Origin: VAZQ01 sp050179645
GTDB taxonomy: Bacteria; Pseudomonadota; Alphaproteobacteria; Rhizobiales; Xanthobacteraceae
Length of the DNA stretch: 64,000 nucleotides
NCBI GenBank assembly: GCA_050179645.1
Contig: JBFXEX010000006.1
Location: 14,257-78,256 of the forward strand
Direction of reading: 5' to 3'
Below the pieces are notes generated by a model. The model was not told the origin of the DNA, searched no databases, and worked only from the letters and a program-made list of their open reading frames with translations. This document shows, piece by piece, positions 45,064 through 53,868 of the stretch. Positions within the stretch are counted from its first letter, which is position 1; every line of letters begins with the position of its first letter. The position numbers and the translations under genes were made by a program.

Positions 45064-46944
45064 TCAGTAGTCCTCGTCGGCGTCGTCCGGCCGCATGTCG
45101 GCCGGAATTTCTGCGATGTCGTCGTCGCCGCTCCCGATCTCTGCTGGTGCATCGTCGTCCACTGGGACTGCCGCTCGCACCACCTCGGCCGGACGCACTT
45201 CGACGATCTCGGCGCCCGGAAACCGCGCCAGCACTGCCGCAACCAATGGGTCGGCCTTTGCGCCGGTCTTCAGTTCGGCGCGTCGCGCGTCCTGGCGCGA
45301 TTTCAGTGTCGGGTCGCCGCTTTCGGCCGAGACAATCACCATCCAGCGCCGGTTGGTCCATTGTGAAAACTTGCGCGACAGATCGTGCACCAGCGTCTTC
45401 GGCGCGCTCGGCTCCAGCGCGATCTCGAGCCGTCCGTCCTCGAAACGCACCAGCCGCACGTCGCGTTCCAGCGCCGCCTTGACCCCGATGTCGCGGTTCT
45501 GGGCGGCGAGCGCCACCAGCTCGTCGAAACTGCGGACGGCGACCGGCGGCGTGCTGGCTGGATCGGACGCGGGTTGCATGACGGGCGCCAGGGCAGCCCG
45601 CGTTGCGCCGCGTGGCGACAAGGCCGCGGTGGGCGTCGATGCCGCCATCGTCGAAGACTCGCGCATGGCCGACGGCATCGGCAGGCCGCTCGTGCCCGAA
45701 GCCTCTGGCACCGGCCGGCTGCCGGCAGGCGCCGATCCATTGCCGCTCGACAGCGAACGGACCACCTCGTCCGGCGTCGGCAGGTCGGCCGCATAGGCGA
45801 TCCGCACCAGCACCATTTCGGCTGCCGCCACCGGCCGGCTAGCCTCCTTCACCTCGGCGATACCCTTGAGCAGCATCTGCCAGGTCCGCGCCAGCACCCG
45901 CATGGAGAGCTTCTCAGCGAATGCGCGACCGCGGGTGCGCTCGACTTCGATCAGCGCCGGATCGTCCGCGACCGCCGGCACGATCTTTACCCGCGTGACG
46001 AAGTGCGTGAACTCGGCGAGATCGCCCAGCACCACGGCGGGATCGGCGCCGGTGTCGTACTGTGCGCGCAACTCGGTCAGCGCGGCCGCGACGTCGCCGC
46101 TCATCAACGATTCGAACAGATCGATCACCCGCGCGCGGTCGGCAAGTCCGAGCATCTGACGAACGTGCTCGGCGCGCACCGTCCCAGCGGCGTGGGCAAT
46201 CGCCTGATCGAGCAACGACAGCGAATCGCGCACCGAACCCTCTGCGGCGCGGGCAATCAGCGCCAGCGCCTCCGGGTCGGTTTCAATCCCTTCGCGGCCG
46301 GCGACGCTCGCAAGATGGCTCACGAGCGTGCCCGCCTCCACGCGGCGCAGGTCGAAGCGCTGGCAGCGCGACAGCACGGTCACCGGCACCTTCCGGATTT
46401 CGGTGGTCGCAAAAACGAACTTGGCGTGCGGCGGCGGCTCCTCCAATGTCTTGAGCAGCGCGTTGAACGCCTGCGGCGTCAGCATGTGCACTTCGTCCAG
46501 AATATAGACCTTGTAGCGCGCGCTGACCGGCGCGTACCGGATCGCGTCGTTGATCTGGCGAACGTCGTCGACACCGTTGTGGGAGGCCGCGTCCATCTCG
46601 ATGACATCGAGATGCCGGCTCTCCATGATCGCCTGGCAGTGGACGCCGAGCGCCGGCATCTTGACGGTCGGGCCGGTCACCGAGCCATCCGGCAGCTCGT
46701 AATTGAGTGCACGGGCGAGAATCCGCGCCGTCGTCGTCTTGCCGACGCCGCGAACGCCGGTGAGGATCCAGGCCTGCGGAATGCGCGAGGTCTCGAACGC
46801 GTTCGACAGCGTGCGCACCATGGCGTCCTGGCCGATCAGATGGTCGAAGGTTTGCGGCCGGTACTTGCGGGCGAGCACGCGGTAGCCGCCGGCAGGCTCC
46901 GCCAGTTCAGGACCGGACGAACTCGTGATCTCAGGATCGCTCAT
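45064..46944 (-). CDS. dnaX: DNA polymerase III gamma/tau subunit
   Basis: The product is 626 residues. The clamp-loader AAA domain has Walker A GVRGVGKTT, Walker B in YILDEVHML, the sensor-1 region VFATTEIRKVPVTVLSRCQRFDLRR and the SRC motif. After about residue 380 a Pro/Ala/Ser-rich linker leads into a tau C-terminal domain with ALERDVRLVRFEDGRLEIALEPSAP. The four-Cys zinc module common in DnaX is reduced to one Cys (GVHCQAIMESRHLDV). It loads the sliding clamp and joins polymerase to helicase. It is upstream of ybaB and recR. Confidence 0.96.
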   Translation of the reverse strand: MSDPEITSSSGPELAEPAGGYRVLARKYRPQTFDHLIGQDAMVRTLSNAFETSRIPQAWILTGVRGVGKTTTARILARALNYELPDGSVTGPTVKMPALGVHCQAIMESRHLDVIEMDAASHNGVDDVRQINDAIRYAPVSARYKVYILDEVHMLTPQAFNALLKTLEEPPPHAKFVFATTEIRKVPVTVLSRCQRFDLRRVEAGTLVSHLASVAGREGIETDPEALALIARAAEGSVRDSLSLLDQAIAHAAGTVRAEHVRQMLGLADRARVIDLFESLMSGDVAAALTELRAQYDTGADPAVVLGDLAEFTHFVTRVKIVPAVADDPALIEVERTRGRAFAEKLSMRVLARTWQMLLKGIAEVKEASRPVAAAEMVLVRIAYAADLPTPDEVVRSLSSGNGSAPAGSRPVPEASGTSGLPMPSAMRESSTMAASTPTAALSPRGATRAALAPVMQPASDPASTPPVAVRSFDELVALAAQNRDIGVKAALERDVRLVRFEDGRLEIALEPSAPKTLVHDLSRKFSQWTNRRWMVIVSAESGDPTLKSRQDARRAELKTGAKADPLVAAVLARFPGAEIVEVRPAEVVRAAVPVDDDAPAEIGSGDDDIAEIPADMRPDDADEDY

Positions 46945-47169
46945 GCGCTCACCGGGCTTGGCTCAGGAAGCCTATGGCAGTCAGTTCCTCGGCCCGGGTC
47001 AACCGCCGCGCGGGTCCTGTCCAGAATTCATATTCGGCACGAATTGGGGCTGGATCGTCATGGCGGTTTCGGGCCTGCCCCGTCAATTCGGCTCGGCCAA
47101 CTCGAACGCGCCGCCGGCAGATGGCCGGATATGACGGCAGGCTGATCGGCCCGAAGTGGGAGGCTGACG

Positions 47170-47262
47170 AGCGACCCGAACCGGAGCTCGTTAGGGCTGC
47201 TTCCTTCCGGACCTGACCCGGTTGGCGAGTGGCTCGTCCACCGCCAACCTCCCGGGCCCTAT
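47170..47262 (-). ncRNA. ffs: Signal recognition particle RNA, small bacterial type (4.5S)
   Basis: On the minus strand the universal core GGTCAGGTCCGGAAGGAAGC, followed by AGCC, is present exactly (47194-47217). It is flanked by GTTGGCGGTGG and CCACTCGCCAAC, which pair to form the helix leading into the domain IV loops. It pairs with Ffh to target membrane proteins. It lies next to dnaX, as in many alphaproteobacteria. The ends are estimated to a few bases. The rest of the region from 46945 to 47436 holds nothing else I can support. Confidence 0.9.
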
Positions 47263-47436
47263 ATCGGGCCTCGGCGCGGTGAAAGCAAGCCGTGTTCCCG
47301 GCCTGTGAGCAAGCGAAAACACCCGTCGCCGTTGTGGGAACTGCATCGCGAATCTTCTCATCCGGGACGCGGCCCGGCATGGTTGTCGATGCCTGACCGG
47401 CTCCCGGCGGAAGCGAAGCGGAGGACCAACCACATC

Positions 47437-47859
47437 ATGACCACACCTTCGGCCTGGTCGCTCGATCCTCATCTCGAACGCGACACCATTCCGGTCGGCG
47501 ACCTGCCGCTCGCGAGCATCCTGGTGATGAACGACGCGACCTACCCCTGGCTCATCCTGGTGCCGCGCGTCCCGGGCGCGGTCGAGCTGATCGATCTCGA
47601 CGACGAGCAGCAGGCTCAGCTGATGGACGAGATCGCCATGCTGTCGCGCGTGCTCAAGGACGTCACCGGCTGCCACAAACTCAATGTCGCGGCGATCGGC
47701 AACGTGGTGGCGCAGCTTCACGTGCATGTCGTTGCACGCCGCCGCGACGATCCCGCCTGGCCGCGCCCGGTGTGGGGCCATGCGACCGCCCGCCCCTACG
47801 CCAAGCCGGAGCTTGAGCGGTTCGTTGACCGCATCCGGCGGGAGGTTGCATTCGGTTGA
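47437..47859 (+). CDS. HIT-family hydrolase
   Basis: The product is 140 residues from the ATG at 47437. The active-site motif is QLHVHVVAR (H95, H97). An early PWLILVPR segment matches the HIT nucleotide-binding fold. These enzymes hydrolyse nucleotide conjugates such as Ap4A or adenosine-5'-phosphosulfate. It is just upstream of nudC (61 bp), so both nucleotide hydrolases may be coexpressed. Confidence 0.93.
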   Translation: MTTPSAWSLDPHLERDTIPVGDLPLASILVMNDATYPWLILVPRVPGAVELIDLDDEQQAQLMDEIAMLSRVLKDVTGCHKLNVAAIGNVVAQLHVHVVARRRDDPAWPRPVWGHATARPYAKPELERFVDRIRREVAFG

Positions 47860-47919
47860 GCGCGTCTGTTGCGTGCGGCACCCGGCTGTGCCAGCGTCGC
47901 GCACCCTCCTGGAGGATTC

Positions 47920-48870
47920 ATGCCGTTTCGACCTGATTTCGGCCCCAAGCCGCGCCTCGGCTATACCCAAAGCCTGATCGCGCGCGCGGCCGAACGGCGC
48001 AACGATGCAACCGCGCTGGCGGCGCTGGAATGCGACGCGGGCGCCGGCGTCTATCTCATCGGCGGCGAGATGATCGTGCTGAAAAAGCGCGAGACGGTGC
48101 ACGAGCCGTTGTTCACGCTAGCGGAGGCGCGCGCGCTGTCGAACTCCGGTGAGATTATGTTTCTCGGCCTCATCGACAATTGTGGCCGCTTCGCACTTGA
48201 GCCGGACGCGGCGATCCTGGAAACGCTCAAGACCCGCGACGACCTCGTGGTGACCGACCTGCGATCGATCGCCATCAAGGGACTGGTCGAGGAAGATCAC
48301 CTGCCGCCGCTGGCGGAGGGCAAGGCGCTGCTGCACTGGCACGCGCGCCATCGCTTCTGCTCGAGCTGCGGGTTGCCCACCAGCCTGTCCTGCGGCGGCT
48401 GGCGGCGCGACTGCCCGGTTTGCAAGGTTCAGCACTTTCCGCGCACGGACCCGGTCGTCATTATGCTGCCGGTCGCCGGCGAGCGCTGCGTGCTCGGTCG
48501 CTCGTATCGGTTCCAGGGCAGCATGTGGTCGTGCCTCGCTGGCTTCGTGGAGCCGGGCGAGACGATCGAGGACGCGGTACGACGCGAGACGCTGGAGGAG
48601 TGCGGCATCGCGTGCGGCCGCGTCGCCTATTTTGCCACCCAGCCCTGGCCGTTCCCGAGCTCGCTGATGATCGGCTGCCACGCCGAGGCGCTGTCGCACG
48701 ACATTGTGATCGACCGCACCGAACTCGAAGACGCGCGCTGGTTTGACCGCGAGGAAGTCGCGCAGATGCTCAAGCGGACGCACCCGCAGGGCTTGACGAC
48801 CCCGCCGACCGTCGCCATCGCCTATCACATCATGCGTGCCTGGGTGGAGGAGGAGATTGAATTCCGTTGA
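47920..48870 (+). CDS. nudC: NAD+ diphosphatase / NADH pyrophosphatase, Nudix family
   Basis: The product is 316 residues with GGAGG directly before the ATG (47920). A zinc ribbon has C147, C150, C165 and C168. The Nudix box GFVEPGETIEDAVRRETLEE is at 208-227. The NudC-specific motif is TQPWPFPSSLMIGC. It cleaves NAD(H) to NMN(H) and AMP and can remove NAD caps from RNA. The stop lies just inside the PfkB gene start region. Confidence 0.95.
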   Translation: MPFRPDFGPKPRLGYTQSLIARAAERRNDATALAALECDAGAGVYLIGGEMIVLKKRETVHEPLFTLAEARALSNSGEIMFLGLIDNCGRFALEPDAAILETLKTRDDLVVTDLRSIAIKGLVEEDHLPPLAEGKALLHWHARHRFCSSCGLPTSLSCGGWRRDCPVCKVQHFPRTDPVVIMLPVAGERCVLGRSYRFQGSMWSCLAGFVEPGETIEDAVRRETLEECGIACGRVAYFATQPWPFPSSLMIGCHAEALSHDIVIDRTELEDARWFDREEVAQMLKRTHPQGLTTPPTVAIAYHIMRAWVEEEIEFR

Positions 48871-49813
48871 CCGCCGCGGCACCCCACGGGCCATTCTCTG
48901 CGCCGGCATCATCGTGCTCGACGAGGTATTCCTGGTCGATCAATTCCCGCAACCCGACGGCAAGGTCAACGCCCGCACCTACTTCTCGGTGAACGGCGGC
49001 TGCGCGGCCAACGCCGCGGTCGCGATTGCGCGGCTCGGCGGCGCCGTTTCGCTCTGCGGACCGCTCGGCGGCCCTGCCGGCGACGATGCCAACGGTGACC
49101 GGGTGCTGGCGGCGCTCGCGCGCGAGCACGTCGATTGCAGCAATTGCGTGCGGGTCGCGGGCTGCGCAACGCCGCTGTCGGCGATCTTCATCGATGCAAG
49201 CGGTGACCGTATGATCACGACCTATCGCGACGACCGGATCGCCTCCGCAGAGCCGCCCGACCCGGCGGGCCTGGTGGCATCGGCAGACGCCGTGCTCGCC
49301 GACAACCGGTTTCCGGACTTCGTGCAGCCGATCTGCATGGCGGCGCGCGAGCGCGGCCTCACCGTCGTGCTCGACGCCGACAAGCCGACCGAGATGGCGG
49401 ACCCGTTGCTGCGGATCGCCACGCATGTGGTGTTCTCAAGCGAGTCGCTGCGCGCCACGGCGGGGACCGACGACCTTGCCACCGCGCTGTTTCGCGTTGG
49501 CGACGCGACGGAGGCCTTCCTTGCCGTTACCGACGGCTCGAAGGACGTCCTATGGCGCGACGGCAATGCACTGCGCCGCAGTCCCGCCTACCCGATCACA
49601 GCCGTGGACACGCTGGGCGCGGGCGACGTGTTTCACGGCGGGTTTGCCCTCGCGCTGGCCGAAGGCCGCGACCTCGGCTTTGCGATGCGCTTTGCCTCGG
49701 CAGCCGCGGCGATCAAGTGCTCGCGGCTCGGCGGCTCGGCCGGCGCGCCGAACCGGGACGAAGTCGCGGCGTTCATGGCCGCGCATGAAGCCGGAACGAC
49801 CGCGAAACCCTAG
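48857..49813 (+). CDS. PfkB-family carbohydrate/nucleoside kinase
   Basis: I start at the TTG 48857, within the last codons of nudC, because GGAGGAGGA precedes it. A GTG at 48836 is an alternative. The result is 318 residues. The ribokinase fold is seen in GGCAANAAVAIARLGGAVSLCG, and the catalytic Asp is in DTLGAGDVFHGGFALALA (D257). It phosphorylates a sugar or nucleoside with ATP, and the exact substrate is unclear. It is translationally coupled to nudC. Confidence 0.85.
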   Translation: MNSVDRRGTPRAILCAGIIVLDEVFLVDQFPQPDGKVNARTYFSVNGGCAANAAVAIARLGGAVSLCGPLGGPAGDDANGDRVLAALAREHVDCSNCVRVAGCATPLSAIFIDASGDRMITTYRDDRIASAEPPDPAGLVASADAVLADNRFPDFVQPICMAARERGLTVVLDADKPTEMADPLLRIATHVVFSSESLRATAGTDDLATALFRVGDATEAFLAVTDGSKDVLWRDGNALRRSPAYPITAVDTLGAGDVFHGGFALALAEGRDLGFAMRFASAAAAIKCSRLGGSAGAPNRDEVAAFMAAHEAGTTAKP

Positions 49814-49954
49814 TGGCGGCGCGCGGTGCCCGGCCGGGCGGGAAGATTGAGCTTGCGATAGAAAATAATTCTAGGTATTCGTTCTTTGAAGCGAATTAGC
49901 TTGAGATTTAACCTGCAAATTCTGCCGATCGCAACATAATTTCCTGCCGCCGCT

Positions 49955-50446
49955 ATGGATGCCATCGACCGCAAAATTCTCGCGCTGCTGCAGCAGGATG
50001 CCTCACGTTCGGTGGCGGAGATCGGCAACCTGGTCGGCCTGTCATCGACGCCGTGCTGGAAGCGCATCCAGCGGCTCGAGGCAGAGGGAGTGATCGAGCG
50101 GCGCGTGGCGCTGGTCGATCAGGACAAGATCGGGCTCGGCGTCACGGTGTTTGTCTCGATCGAGACCGGCGACCATTCGCAGGAATGGCTCAAGCGGTTC
50201 GCCGAGGTGGTGGGCGCCATGCCGGAAGTGATGGAGTTCTACCGCATGGCCGGCGACGTCGATTACATGTTGCGCGTCGTGGTGCCCGACATCCAGGGCT
50301 ACGACACGTTCTACAAGAAGCTGATCGCCGCAGTACCGCTGACCAACGTCACGTCGCGTTTCGCGATGGAGAAGATCAAGTCGACGACCGCACTGCCGAT
50401 CCCTCCCGCCGCAGCCAGGAAGGCCGCGGAAACGGTCAAGAATTGA
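49955..50446 (+). CDS. Lrp/AsnC-family transcriptional regulator
   Basis: The product is 163 residues. The N-terminal helix-turn-helix runs from DRKILALLQQDASRSVAEIGNLVGLSSTPCWKRI to about residue 45. A RAM/AsnC ligand domain follows with VTVFVSIET and EFYRMAGDVDYMLRVVVPD. It controls amino-acid metabolism genes and probably binds an amino acid. It is separated from the PfkB gene by 141 bp with an AT-rich stretch that may hold its own promoter. Confidence 0.93.
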   Translation: MDAIDRKILALLQQDASRSVAEIGNLVGLSSTPCWKRIQRLEAEGVIERRVALVDQDKIGLGVTVFVSIETGDHSQEWLKRFAEVVGAMPEVMEFYRMAGDVDYMLRVVVPDIQGYDTFYKKLIAAVPLTNVTSRFAMEKIKSTTALPIPPAAARKAAETVKN

Positions 50447-50494
50447 CTCGGGCGGCGGAGTCGGAAAATCGCGGGAGCGATCCGGTCCGCAGAC

Positions 50495-51085
50495 TCAACA
50501 GACCTGCGTCGACCCGGTGATGCGCGTGACACAGTCGGCCAGCCGCGGCCGCATGAAGATCTGATCGGACAGGCTGAGCGTCCCAGTGATCACATAGCCC
50601 ACCGTCGGCTTAAAGCTGTACGAGACCTCGCTCCAGATCAGATTCGTGTTGAGAATCTTGAGCGCGGTCGGCAACGATACCGACGACCCCACAGATCGCT
50701 TGGCACCATTGAACGTATCGCTCCAGACGACCTTGGCGGTCTGATTGGAGTCGATCTTCACTTCCGAGACGGTGATCTTAAGCTTGGATATGTCGCACTG
50801 GTTGACCGAATTGCAGGACATGACCGCGGAAGACGCACTGAGCAGATTGGTCATGTAGGTGTTGTCGATGCTCGACACCTGCGAGGCGAGGTCCGCTGCC
50901 GTGCGCGCCGTCAACGTAACCCTGCGGTCCATGCTGAGCCCTTGCGAGACCTCGACGGTCCCGAGATAGAGCGTCAGCAGCACCGGCAGGATCATGGCGA
51001 CCTCGACCGCCGAGGTGCCCTCCTGATCCCGCTTGAAGCGCCGGATCTGCTGCGACAGGCCGCGAGATAGTCCATGGATGTTCAT
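50495..51085 (-). CDS. TadE-like pseudopilin (second copy)
   Basis: The product is 196 residues from the ATG at 51085, 10 bp after the previous gene. The N-terminus ends KRDQEGTSAVEVAMILPVLLTLYLGTVEVSQ, the prepilin-type signal E-V-A after a short basic leader. That is followed by a hydrophobic helix and a periplasmic domain with two Cys pairs. TadE-type pseudopilins assist Flp pilus assembly. It is the downstream partner of the TadE gene at 51096-51698. Confidence 0.87.
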   Translation of the reverse strand: MNIHGLSRGLSQQIRRFKRDQEGTSAVEVAMILPVLLTLYLGTVEVSQGLSMDRRVTLTARTAADLASQVSSIDNTYMTNLLSASSAVMSCNSVNQCDISKLKITVSEVKIDSNQTAKVVWSDTFNGAKRSVGSSVSLPTALKILNTNLIWSEVSYSFKPTVGYVITGTLSLSDQIFMRPRLADCVTRITGSTQVC

Positions 51086-51095
51086 GGCGTGAAAC

Positions 51096-51698
51096 TCACT
51101 TGGCATACGGCTCGTTGACGAACGCAGCGGTCGCCGCCAACAGGCGCTTGCCGCCGTTCATGTTGGTTAGGTCGAGCAGCGAAATGACGGGCCATTGATA
51201 GAACAGCCGCACCACCACGATGTCCCCCGGGCCGCCTGGGTTGTAGCTGAAGTTGTTCTGAAAGTTGCCGCTGCCGTCGATCGGAACAGTTATCGAGGCG
51301 TTGGAGAAGGACGAGAACGAGTACGCCTTCACGTCCACATAGACGCCGCCCTGGCAATCGAACAGCCCGAAGATGCGCGCACAGACCGCATCCTTGAAGG
51401 CCGTCTGCGACATGCCCTGGGTCTGGGCCTGCCCGGTCATGATCAGGCGCGAGGCGTCCGCCACCGCCGTCTCGAGGGCTTGGCTGGAGAAGAAAACCAG
51501 CGCAGTTTCGATAATAGCGAAAAGCACGGCCAGAAACGGTGCTGCGACCAGCCCGAATTCGACGGCGGCGGAGCCATCCTGCCGTCTGGCAAACCGGCGT
51601 AGCAAACGGCCGGCAATGCGTCGTTGCACTCGGCTTCTCACTCGCTGCCTGAACTTCTCGAGCATGGCCATCACACTCACACGCACCAAATTACTCAT
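51096..51698 (-). CDS. TadE-like pseudopilin
   Basis: This 200-residue protein has a basic leader followed by ARRQDGSAAVEFGLVAAPFLAVLFAIIETALVFF, the TadE-family prepilin motif G-S-A-A-V-E-F with its hydrophobic stretch. The C-terminal periplasmic part contains VCARIFGLFDC. The exact start among ATGs 51698, 51671 and 51665 is unclear, since none has a strong ribosome site. It belongs with the Tad pilus genes but lies on the opposite strand, upstream of the flp gene. Confidence 0.86.
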   Translation of the reverse strand: MSNLVRVSVMAMLEKFRQRVRSRVQRRIAGRLLRRFARRQDGSAAVEFGLVAAPFLAVLFAIIETALVFFSSQALETAVADASRLIMTGQAQTQGMSQTAFKDAVCARIFGLFDCQGGVYVDVKAYSFSSFSNASITVPIDGSGNFQNNFSYNPGGPGDIVVVRLFYQWPVISLLDLTNMNGGKRLLAATAAFVNEPYAK

Positions 51699-51861
51699 CT
51701 ACGACAGGACACGCAGCCGTCGCATATTGCTTTCGCAATGGGTTGAGCAATAGCAAACAGATGTTGGCAGATTATTGTTGTAATTGCCGATATCCCGGGC
51801 TCCGGTCTTAACGGCTCGCTCACCATGTTACGCGGCCGGACGCACGCAGGATTTGACGAGG

Positions 51862-52332
51862 TCACTTCGGCGCGGACGAATTGCCCTCGGCCTGGCCGCT
51901 GCGCGTGTTGCTCTGCATGATGATCGTATCGAAATACGTCTTGCCGTCGCCGAGCGTGATCCGCCGCTCGCAACCCGGCGTGCAGCTGTACGTTTCGCGC
52001 TCTACGCCCTTGTAGACCACGACGACATGACCGGCCGGTCCCTCCACCACGATGTTCTTATTCATCAGCACATTGCCCGCCCGGTCCAGCGCGATGATGT
52101 TGGTCATCCCGTAACCTTTGCCGGTGATGACGATCTGGCCGCCAGCCTGCAGCGATGCATCGGCGATCAGCGGATTGCCGACGACGATCGTCGCGGTCTT
52201 GTCGGGCAGTCGCAGGAGCTTTGCCTGGTCGAGCGATACGACCACGTCGGCGCGCGGCCTGCCGATCGCAGCCGCCGAACCCAGGACCGTCAGGGCAAGA
52301 GAGCCGTACACGACGGAACGCAACAGCGACAT
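51862..52332 (-). CDS. Secretin N-domain-like (CpaC-N) pilus assembly protein
   Basis: The product is 156 residues from the ATG at 52332, which has GGGGGAG upstream. A signal peptide (about 1-25) is followed by VVVSLDQAKLLRLPDKTATIVVGNPLIADASL and GKGYGMTNIIALDRAGNVL. This is the same pattern as the N-terminal domain of CpaC (compare VADPKVANAVI and GQTNVYFFDADG in the secretin at 55.8 kb). It ends with a CTPGCERRITLGD stretch. It is a free-standing N-domain, perhaps a pilotin- or ring-like helper of the Tad secretin. Confidence 0.85.
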   Translation of the reverse strand: MSLLRSVVYGSLALTVLGSAAAIGRPRADVVVSLDQAKLLRLPDKTATIVVGNPLIADASLQAGGQIVITGKGYGMTNIIALDRAGNVLMNKNIVVEGPAGHVVVVYKGVERETYSCTPGCERRITLGDGKTYFDTIIMQSNTRSGQAEGNSSAPK

Positions 52333-52450
52333 TGAACTCCCCCGCACCTTACGCATCGGCCGCCGGGCGGCCGCCGAACGGGCAGGCACTGCCCTGCAGT
52401 TCACTCGAAATACGTGAATCATTCGCAAACGATGCGCGCACGCCCCGCCC

Positions 52451-53278
52451 TCAGCGCTTGAACGGATAGAGCATCTGCGCGCCGAAACTCTCCGGAAAGC
52501 CGGTGTCGGCGATGCCATAGCGCTCGGGGTTCACGCCCTTCGGCATATAGAAGGTGCCGAACATGAGATCGAGAACCGGAAAGGTCGACGCGAAGTTTTT
52601 CTCGCCACCCTGTTCGACTGTCGTGTGGTGCCAGCGATGAAACACCGGGCCGGCGATCACGTACTTGAACGGCCCGAGCGTCCAATTGAGGTTGGCGTGC
52701 ACGAACGCCGAGTGCGCTATTGTGAACGGGCCGAGGAAAACGAGAACGTTGGGCGAAATGCCGGCAAGCAGCAGAATGACGTCGGTCGCGACGCTGCCCA
52801 GGAAGATGTTCATCGGATGAAACCGCGCCGCCGAGATCCAGTCGAGATGTTCGGATGAATGGTGGACGGCGTGGTAGCGCCACAGCGTCGGCCGGTGAAA
52901 AGTGCGGTGAATCCAGTACATCATGAAATCGGAGCCGACCAGGAACACGATCGCCTGCAGCCACAACGGCAACTGCGACAGCGGGCCATGGCCGTCGTCG
53001 TAGAACTCGATCAGGCCCTCGGCGGTATGGATGTTGAACAGAAAAGCGGCGCCCATCACCAGGAGGCCGATGCGCAGGTAACGCGCAAACAGCGGGATGA
53101 AGAACCAGTAGCAGAGATCCGTCAGCAGGTCGCGCTTGCGCCACCAGGGCTTTCCCGGATTGCACGACCAGAAGAACGACAGCGCCGTGAAGACCAGCGC
53201 CAGCGCGATCGACACCGGCACGATTTTCAACAGCGTGAAGCCGATGCCATGAACCAGCGCAACAAGCTCGTCAAACAT
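52451..53278 (-). CDS. Sterol desaturase / fatty-acid hydroxylase family membrane protein
   Basis: The product is 275 residues with about four membrane helices and the histidine boxes of the di-iron superfamily: HRTFHRP, HAVHHSSEHLD and RWHHTTVEQGGEKN. Members hydroxylate or desaturate lipid chains at the membrane. Bacterial homologues often act on fatty acids, hopanoids or ether lipids. It lies inside the Tad region, but I see no functional link. Confidence 0.9.
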   Translation of the reverse strand: MFDELVALVHGIGFTLLKIVPVSIALALVFTALSFFWSCNPGKPWWRKRDLLTDLCYWFFIPLFARYLRIGLLVMGAAFLFNIHTAEGLIEFYDDGHGPLSQLPLWLQAIVFLVGSDFMMYWIHRTFHRPTLWRYHAVHHSSEHLDWISAARFHPMNIFLGSVATDVILLLAGISPNVLVFLGPFTIAHSAFVHANLNWTLGPFKYVIAGPVFHRWHHTTVEQGGEKNFASTFPVLDLMFGTFYMPKGVNPERYGIADTGFPESFGAQMLYPFKR

Positions 53279-53539
53279 GTCTCACACCGCCCTACCCGCC
53301 TAAACGCCGGGCATGTCTGAGATATCGAGGGCGCAGTTAAGATGTCGTGAAGTCTGGCGTGGAGTGCGCGCGGGCAATGGCGGCCGGTCAACTCTGTCGC
53401 CCGGGCATTGCCAAATCGCCGGCGCGATATTGCCCGCAACGGCCCCAGGGCGCCCCAGGGCATGGTCGCGATACAAGTGTATTTCCAGGCCGCTGCATCT
53501 CTCGCCGGGATTTCAACGAGGAGGTCTCCGGACTCCCTC

Positions 53540-53576
53540 AAATACTATGAAAAACACTTCGGCTTTTTCATAGTAT
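53540..53576. repeat. Perfect 14-bp inverted repeat in the flp leader
   Basis: AATACTATGAAAAA (53540-53553) is the exact reverse complement of TTTTTCATAGTATT (53563-53576), with a 9-nt loop. It is AT-rich, unlike the usual terminators of this genome, so it may be an operator or an RNA element. The run of T on one strand and A on the other also allows a bidirectional terminator. Confidence 0.9.
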
Positions 53577-53639
53577 TAAGTGATGGTTATCAGGCTTTAA
53601 TTGCGATTTTGCCAGCTAGTGTCGTCTAGTTGAACAAGT

Positions 53640-53690
53640 TAAACTGGCGAAAATTTGAATAAATGCGTCATTAACCACAGATAAACTGGC
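53640..53690 (+). promoter_or_regulatory. Direct repeats TAAACTGGC, 42 bp apart
   Basis: TAAACTGGC occurs at 53640-53648 and again at 53682-53690. The 42-bp spacing equals four helical turns, so a protein bound to both would face the same side of the DNA. A related half-site in inverse orientation (TTTGCCAG) lies about 30 bp upstream. This could be an activator site for the pilin gene. The regulator is unknown. Confidence 0.4.
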
Positions 53691-53868
53691 TCAATATAAT
53701 TTTAACTACATCAGATTATGGCCACATAACTAAGAGTTTCATCGTGGATGTTAACCTCGCCGCAACAGGCACCATCCTAAATGGGATCACGGTTTCGGAT
53801 CAGTCGGGCAATAACGGCTCCCGGGACCACGCTCAGACAGCCACTTGTGGATCTTTCAGGAGTCAAAC

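Larger units (their letters stand above)
53279..53868. other. 590-bp region upstream of flp, partly AT-rich, no gene
   Basis: The first half (53279-53530) is GC-rich with no supported gene. From about 53538 to 53760 the sequence is clearly AT-rich and holds a 14-bp perfect hairpin, TAAACTGGC repeats and several TTAA sites. It ends with a good ribosome site (CAGGAG) for flp. I read this as the regulatory leader of the pilin gene. Confidence 0.6.

Noticed and set aside
45385..47145. 586-codon plus-strand frame opposite dnaX
   Set aside because: It covers both the dnaX antisense strand and intergenic DNA and has the Arg/His-rich make-up of a shadow.
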